From assembly GCA_964608405.1 (NCBI GenBank), contig CAZSNC010000002.1:1-64000 (forward strand): a DNA stretch of 64,000 nt, in the 5' to 3' direction. This DNA is from GWB1-38-13 sp964608405 (GTDB taxonomy: Bacteria; Patescibacteriota; Microgenomatia; UBA8517). Positions 60,420-64,000 of the stretch are shown here, piece by piece. The position numbers and the translations under genes are program-made. Position 1 is the stretch's first letter. Every line of letters begins with the position of its first letter. The notes below the pieces were generated by a model that worked only from the letters and a program-made list of their open reading frames with translations, did no database searches and was not told the origin of the DNA.

Positions 60420-60467
60420 TGGAAAAAGGTACACAGTATTATTTTTATCGAAAGTTTTTAACTTCGC

Positions 60468-62402
60468 TCAGATTTCTATGGAGTATTTCTCTTTCAATTT
60501 TAATGCCAGTACTTTTCTAACCTCGGCTACCTCGCTGTCGTTTAATGTCTTTTGAGGATCCTGGTAACTAACTCTGAATGTATGCGAATCTTTATAAACA
60601 TCTTTGTGTTCAACGTCGGCGATTATGTTGCTTGCCGATTTGATTGTCTGAATTACCTTACCAGTTAATACCCCCTGAGGAATTTTGATGGTGATGTCTT
60701 CGATTTGAGCCGGGTACTTGGGAATTGGCTTAAAACTTCTGAATTCCCTGAAGAGGGTTGAGAGAGTTTCAATTTCAAGTTCGACTGTTACCATTGCGTC
60801 TTCATGTTCTACGATGTTTCCTAAGAGCATGTCTTTGGAATAGATTGAGAGGAAGGGAGCGTTTTCTTTTTTGTTGATTTCAATATCAATATGAAGCTCA
60901 GAGGACAGTAGTGTTTCAACAATACCCTTTATTTCGGTAAATTTATATCCGTCGAAACACATTCCCAATACCATCTTTTCATTTGGAAGGTTGTCTGGCT
61001 GTGGGGTATAAACATTCGCAATTTCATAAAGAAAGATTTTGTCGTATACGCCATTATTAGCCGACACGGCATTAATTAATGAATTTGTAAGATGGGTTTT
61101 AAGGTATTGTGTATCTCCACCCAAAGGATTTTTTAGTTTTAGGCTTTTGTTAATATCAACATAATCTGCCGATACTAAAGAGAGGGTGTAAACTTCAATA
61201 CCACCAAGTGCTTTAAGTGTATTTTTAATTCTCAACTCAAGTTCAAATGTGTTATTCAACTGGGGTTTTGGTAACACTCCGTTCATCAACACGCTTGGTA
61301 AATTATGGTATCCGTAAATTCTTGCGACCTCTTCGACAATATCCTCGGCAATATTAATATCCGTGCTCCGAAACGAAGGAACGCAAACCAGAAGTGTTTC
61401 CTTGTCCCATTTTGGATCGAACTCCAGTGATGTCAGATAATCGGAAATATCCTCCTTTGAAATATTAACACCCAGTTTGTTTTGTATAAAACTGAGGGTT
61501 GTTTTAACAGATTTTGCTTTGTATGGTTTGGGGTAAGTGTCAAAGATTTTACTTGCAAGGTTTGCCTTGCAGATATTTTGATACAACTCGATTCCTCTTA
61601 GTAGTGCGTTTTTGGCGAGTTCCGGATCAACTCCTTTTTCATTTATACTTGCAGCCATCGTTCTGATTGCCAGACTCATTGACGTATGGCGGATTTTTGA
61701 GGGTTCGTTATTATCGATAAAGAAAAGTACACTTTCCGTTTTGTCATCAACAACGGAATTTTTTGTTCCGATAATACCTGGCAAATCAATAATTTCCCCT
61801 TCCCCGTCGTCAAATACGATATCGTTTCCTGTCAATTGATATGTTTTCCCGTCAAAACTTGTAACCGTTTCGCCCTTTTTGGACTGTCTTATCACAAATT
61901 TCTTATTTTTTATTTTGTCGTAATCAAACGCGTGGCAGGGCTGTCCTGTTTCAAGCATTACATAATTTGTGATATCAACAAGGGCGTTTAAAGACCTAAG
62001 TCCTGCGGCCAAAAGTCTTTTTTGCATCCATATTGGGGATTTACGGGAATTTATATTTGTAAGGATTACTCCAGTTGTTCTTTTAACCAGTTTATTGTCA
62101 AAAGTTACCGAAAACGGAAGGTTGTTTATTGAACCAAGTTTCGGATTGGGGGTAAATGGTCTTAATTTTGCAGGAATTTTAAACCTTGGTAATATTGCCG
62201 CGACTTCTCTGGCAAAACCCCAAACTCCAACACAATCGATTCTGTTGGTTGTGATTTCAACATGGTACAAAATATCTCCGTCTTTTTCTTCCAGGCGTTC
62301 GATTGAAGGACCACATAAAGATATATATTCTGAAATCTCTTGTGGTGAGGCTTTGGTATCGAGATACTCTCTCAACCATTTGTCGGAAATTATTATATCC
62401 AT
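60468..62402 (-). CDS. pheT: Phenylalanyl-tRNA synthetase beta subunit, short form
   Basis: The beta chain of the PheRS heterotetramer. The B3/B4 region (TTNRIDCVGVWGFAREVA near residue 52), the B5 domain (IQNKLGVNIS), the catalytic-like fold and the C-terminal ferredoxin-fold anticodon-binding domain (about 555-644) are present. The N-terminal EMAP/OB-type B2 tRNA-binding domain is absent, so the protein has 644 residues instead of about 790. The nine-base gap to pheS shows a pheS-pheT operon. Confidence 0.93.
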   Translation of the reverse strand: MDIIISDKWLREYLDTKASPQEISEYISLCGPSIERLEEKDGDILYHVEITTNRIDCVGVWGFAREVAAILPRFKIPAKLRPFTPNPKLGSINNLPFSVTFDNKLVKRTTGVILTNINSRKSPIWMQKRLLAAGLRSLNALVDITNYVMLETGQPCHAFDYDKIKNKKFVIRQSKKGETVTSFDGKTYQLTGNDIVFDDGEGEIIDLPGIIGTKNSVVDDKTESVLFFIDNNEPSKIRHTSMSLAIRTMAASINEKGVDPELAKNALLRGIELYQNICKANLASKIFDTYPKPYKAKSVKTTLSFIQNKLGVNISKEDISDYLTSLEFDPKWDKETLLVCVPSFRSTDINIAEDIVEEVARIYGYHNLPSVLMNGVLPKPQLNNTFELELRIKNTLKALGGIEVYTLSLVSADYVDINKSLKLKNPLGGDTQYLKTHLTNSLINAVSANNGVYDKIFLYEIANVYTPQPDNLPNEKMVLGMCFDGYKFTEIKGIVETLLSSELHIDIEINKKENAPFLSIYSKDMLLGNIVEHEDAMVTVELEIETLSTLFREFRSFKPIPKYPAQIEDITIKIPQGVLTGKVIQTIKSASNIIADVEHKDVYKDSHTFRVSYQDPQKTLNDSEVAEVRKVLALKLKEKYSIEI

Positions 62403-62411
62403 AATTGATAG

Positions 62412-63440
62412 TTAAAACTGTTTCAGATACCTTATGTCCGTACTGTAAAGTTGTCTTAGGTCTGGGATGTTAAGGCCCGGCTTCATCATAAGTATTCTTT
62501 CCACACCCCATCCAAAGGCAAACCCGCTGTATTTTTGGGAATCAATATTGCACGCATTTAATACATTTGGATGTACCATACCGGCTCCACCCACTTCAAG
62601 CCAGCCTTCTTTACAAAGTTTGCATCCTTTCCCCCCACAGAGTGTGCAGGAGAAATCAACCTCGAAAGACGGCTCGGTAAATTGAAAGTGATATGGTCTG
62701 ATTCTTGTTTTAATATCCTCTCCGAAACACGACCTTGCAAAGTAGTCCAAAGTCCCTTTAAGGTGTGTAATATTAATACCCTTGTCGACAACGAGTCCTT
62801 CAAACTGATGGAACATCGGATAGTGGCTGACATCGATTTGCCTTCTATAACATTTGGCAATGTTAATCATGCGGATGGGTGGTGTTTTAACACGCTCCAT
62901 TTCTCTGATCTGGCCTGATGAAGTGTGGGGAGTAAGAAGCATTGCGCCGAATTTTGGGTGTGGTTTGGTGTCGACGAAAAAAGTTTCCCAGTCGTCTCTC
63001 GCAGGGTGATTTTCCGGAAAATTTAGTGCTCCAAAAGCATACCAGTCCCACTCCACCTCAGGATATCGTACGCGTGTGAAACCGATCTTTTGAAAAATAT
63101 CGGAAATCTCCTGAATTGTTTTTGTAATGAGGTGAATATTTCCGATATCATATTTCTTTCCGGGGACGCTGAAGTCGAACCATTCTTTTGCTTTCGTGTT
63201 TTTAATTTCGTTAACCTTTGAGTCGATTGCTTCTTCTATTGTCTTTTTTGCTTCGTTTAAAAGTATGCCGATATCTTTCCGCTCATCGGCATCCATACCC
63301 TTTAATTCCTTAAGTAGTTTGTTTATTTGGCCGTTTCTTCCAAGATAGTTAATACGTAATTCCTCCAGGATGTCGGCCGTGGTTGCCTCAATAATTTGTC
63401 CGAGGGCGTTATTTTTAAGGTTAATAAGCTCGTCTTTCAT
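62412..63440 (-). CDS. pheS: Phenylalanyl-tRNA synthetase alpha subunit
   Basis: The catalytic alpha chain of PheRS, a class II synthetase. An N-terminal coiled coil covers about residues 1-90. Motif 2 lies around MINIAKCYRRQIDVSHYPMFHQFEG, and motif 3 is FAFGWGVERILMMK near residue 312. A CTLCGGKGCKLC segment near 265-276 supplies four cysteines that may bind zinc. At 342 residues it has the normal length. Confidence 0.95.
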   Translation of the reverse strand: MKDELINLKNNALGQIIEATTADILEELRINYLGRNGQINKLLKELKGMDADERKDIGILLNEAKKTIEEAIDSKVNEIKNTKAKEWFDFSVPGKKYDIGNIHLITKTIQEISDIFQKIGFTRVRYPEVEWDWYAFGALNFPENHPARDDWETFFVDTKPHPKFGAMLLTPHTSSGQIREMERVKTPPIRMINIAKCYRRQIDVSHYPMFHQFEGLVVDKGINITHLKGTLDYFARSCFGEDIKTRIRPYHFQFTEPSFEVDFSCTLCGGKGCKLCKEGWLEVGGAGMVHPNVLNACNIDSQKYSGFAFGWGVERILMMKPGLNIPDLRQLYSTDIRYLKQF

Positions 63441-63451
63441 AATACATATGA

Positions 63452-63982
63452 TTATTCTACATTATTTTCAGCTTTGATATAAATATAGGATTTTATGTTT
63501 GGTCTCAGTTTGCCTATAATTATTTCAGCCAACACATTATCGACAGATTCTAATTTGTCGGGTTCTATTTGTTTAAATCCTAAATTTTCGAATATCCTTC
63601 TGACAACAGAAATTACGATATAATTATCTGTATTTTTCTTACATAACCTTACTCTATGCAACTTTTCCATTATACCCTGATGGCGGTATTCTTTTTCGAG
63701 AACGCCGTGGTTGATATACCACCACGTTTTTTCATTCCCGGAAATCGGTATTAACGTGTATGCGGCTACTATTCCTCCATTGATAATAGCTGCCCACAAT
63801 TCGCCTTTCTTTTTCGCAATTTCTTCTAATTCTTCTTTGGTTAAGTCTTTAAGATTTCCGCCGTTGGACATAAATTCATCCGACATCAGTTTATGAATCC
63901 GTTCTATCTCACACTTGTCTGAAACCCGCTTTATGGTGAGTTTATCTTTAACCTCTGTATTTATTTCGTTTTCTTTTCCCAT
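63452..63982 (-). CDS. GNAT family acetyltransferase
   Basis: A 176-residue N-acetyltransferase-like protein. Residues 60-80 form the central strands (ELWAAIINGGIVAAYTLI), and the acetyl-CoA motif A region reads VLEKEYRHQGIMEKLH near 93-108, with a degenerate RxxG. The later RIFENLGFKQIE near 128 is the typical C-terminal GNAT phrase. The acceptor is unknown. It precedes pheS by 11 bases and may share its transcript. The ATG at 63982 leaves too little sequence to see its promoter. Confidence 0.72.
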   Translation of the reverse strand: MGKENEINTEVKDKLTIKRVSDKCEIERIHKLMSDEFMSNGGNLKDLTKEELEEIAKKKGELWAAIINGGIVAAYTLIPISGNEKTWWYINHGVLEKEYRHQGIMEKLHRVRLCKKNTDNYIVISVVRRIFENLGFKQIEPDKLESVDNVLAEIIIGKLRPNIKSYIYIKAENNVE

Positions 63983-64000
63983 ATTTATAATTTCTTTCTT

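Overview
The window looks like the chromosome of a small-genome bacterium of the Candidate Phyla Radiation (Patescibacteria), most likely in or near Microgenomates/Katanobacteria; the lineage is an inference from gene content, not from a tree. Supporting signs are AT-rich DNA, short intergenic gaps, the operon rpsF-ssb-rpsR without rplI (bL9), a minimal DNA polymerase III delta-prime protein, a PheRS beta chain without its N-terminal tRNA-binding domain, a release factor 1 without domain 1, and a complete type IV pilus locus with no secretin. UGA ends many genes, so the genetic code is standard, unlike Gracilibacteria and SR1. A run of Ns at 8145-8154 is a scaffold gap inside hisS.

Layout. 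1-5.2 kb (+): ychF, a small orphan, rpsF-ssb-rpsR, and two envelope proteases (a C-terminal processing protease and a DegQ/HtrA protease). 5.2-10.2 kb (-): an orphan, prfA with rpmE, a DMT transporter, hisS and a membrane-anchored surface protein. 10.3-12.3 kb (+): an MBL-fold hydrolase and dnaB. 12.4-19.0 kb (+): a tightly overlapping six-gene accessory operon behind its own consensus promoter. It encodes a Gfo/Idh/MocA oxidoreductase, an IorA-like ThDP enzyme, a thymidylate-kinase-like protein, an SHMT-like PLP enzyme, a kinase-GNAT fusion and a NUDIX hydrolase. It lies between dnaB and a tRNA-Leu gene and is the best candidate here for an undescribed system. I infer that it builds or modifies a nucleotide- or sugar-linked small molecule.

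19.2-26.1 kb: M29 aminopeptidase, membrane proteins, a DksA/TraR zinc protein, an RluA-type pseudouridine synthase, a LytR_C-like envelope protein, a TPR protein and YebC. 26.1-26.99 kb is the only long gene-free stretch. It holds two perfect DnaA boxes, palindromes and terminator-like hairpins, and may be a replication origin, although flanking gene directions do not support that. It is followed by a HAD nucleotidase-like gene, a Xer-type recombinase, gyrA, a methyltransferase, a proton-pumping pyrophosphatase, gyrB and a holB-like gene.

38.1-52.1 kb (+): the type IV pilus locus pilB-pilT-pilC, three pilins, pilD, seven pilin-like or accessory proteins, an FHA-free PilX-like protein and pilM-pilN-pilO. 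The first pilin has its own consensus promoter, a structured 5' leader and a terminator. 52.1-57.5 kb (-): a translation and RNA block (tyrS, a 35-residue membrane peptide, recG, rpmF, nusB, an acyl-carrier-protein-like gene without the phosphopantetheine serine, rnc, rpsP, khpA). 57.6-60.4 kb: a class A penicillin-binding protein. 60.5-64 kb (-): a GNAT acetyltransferase, pheS and pheT. Several promoters lie so close to their start codons that the mRNAs would be leaderless or nearly so.
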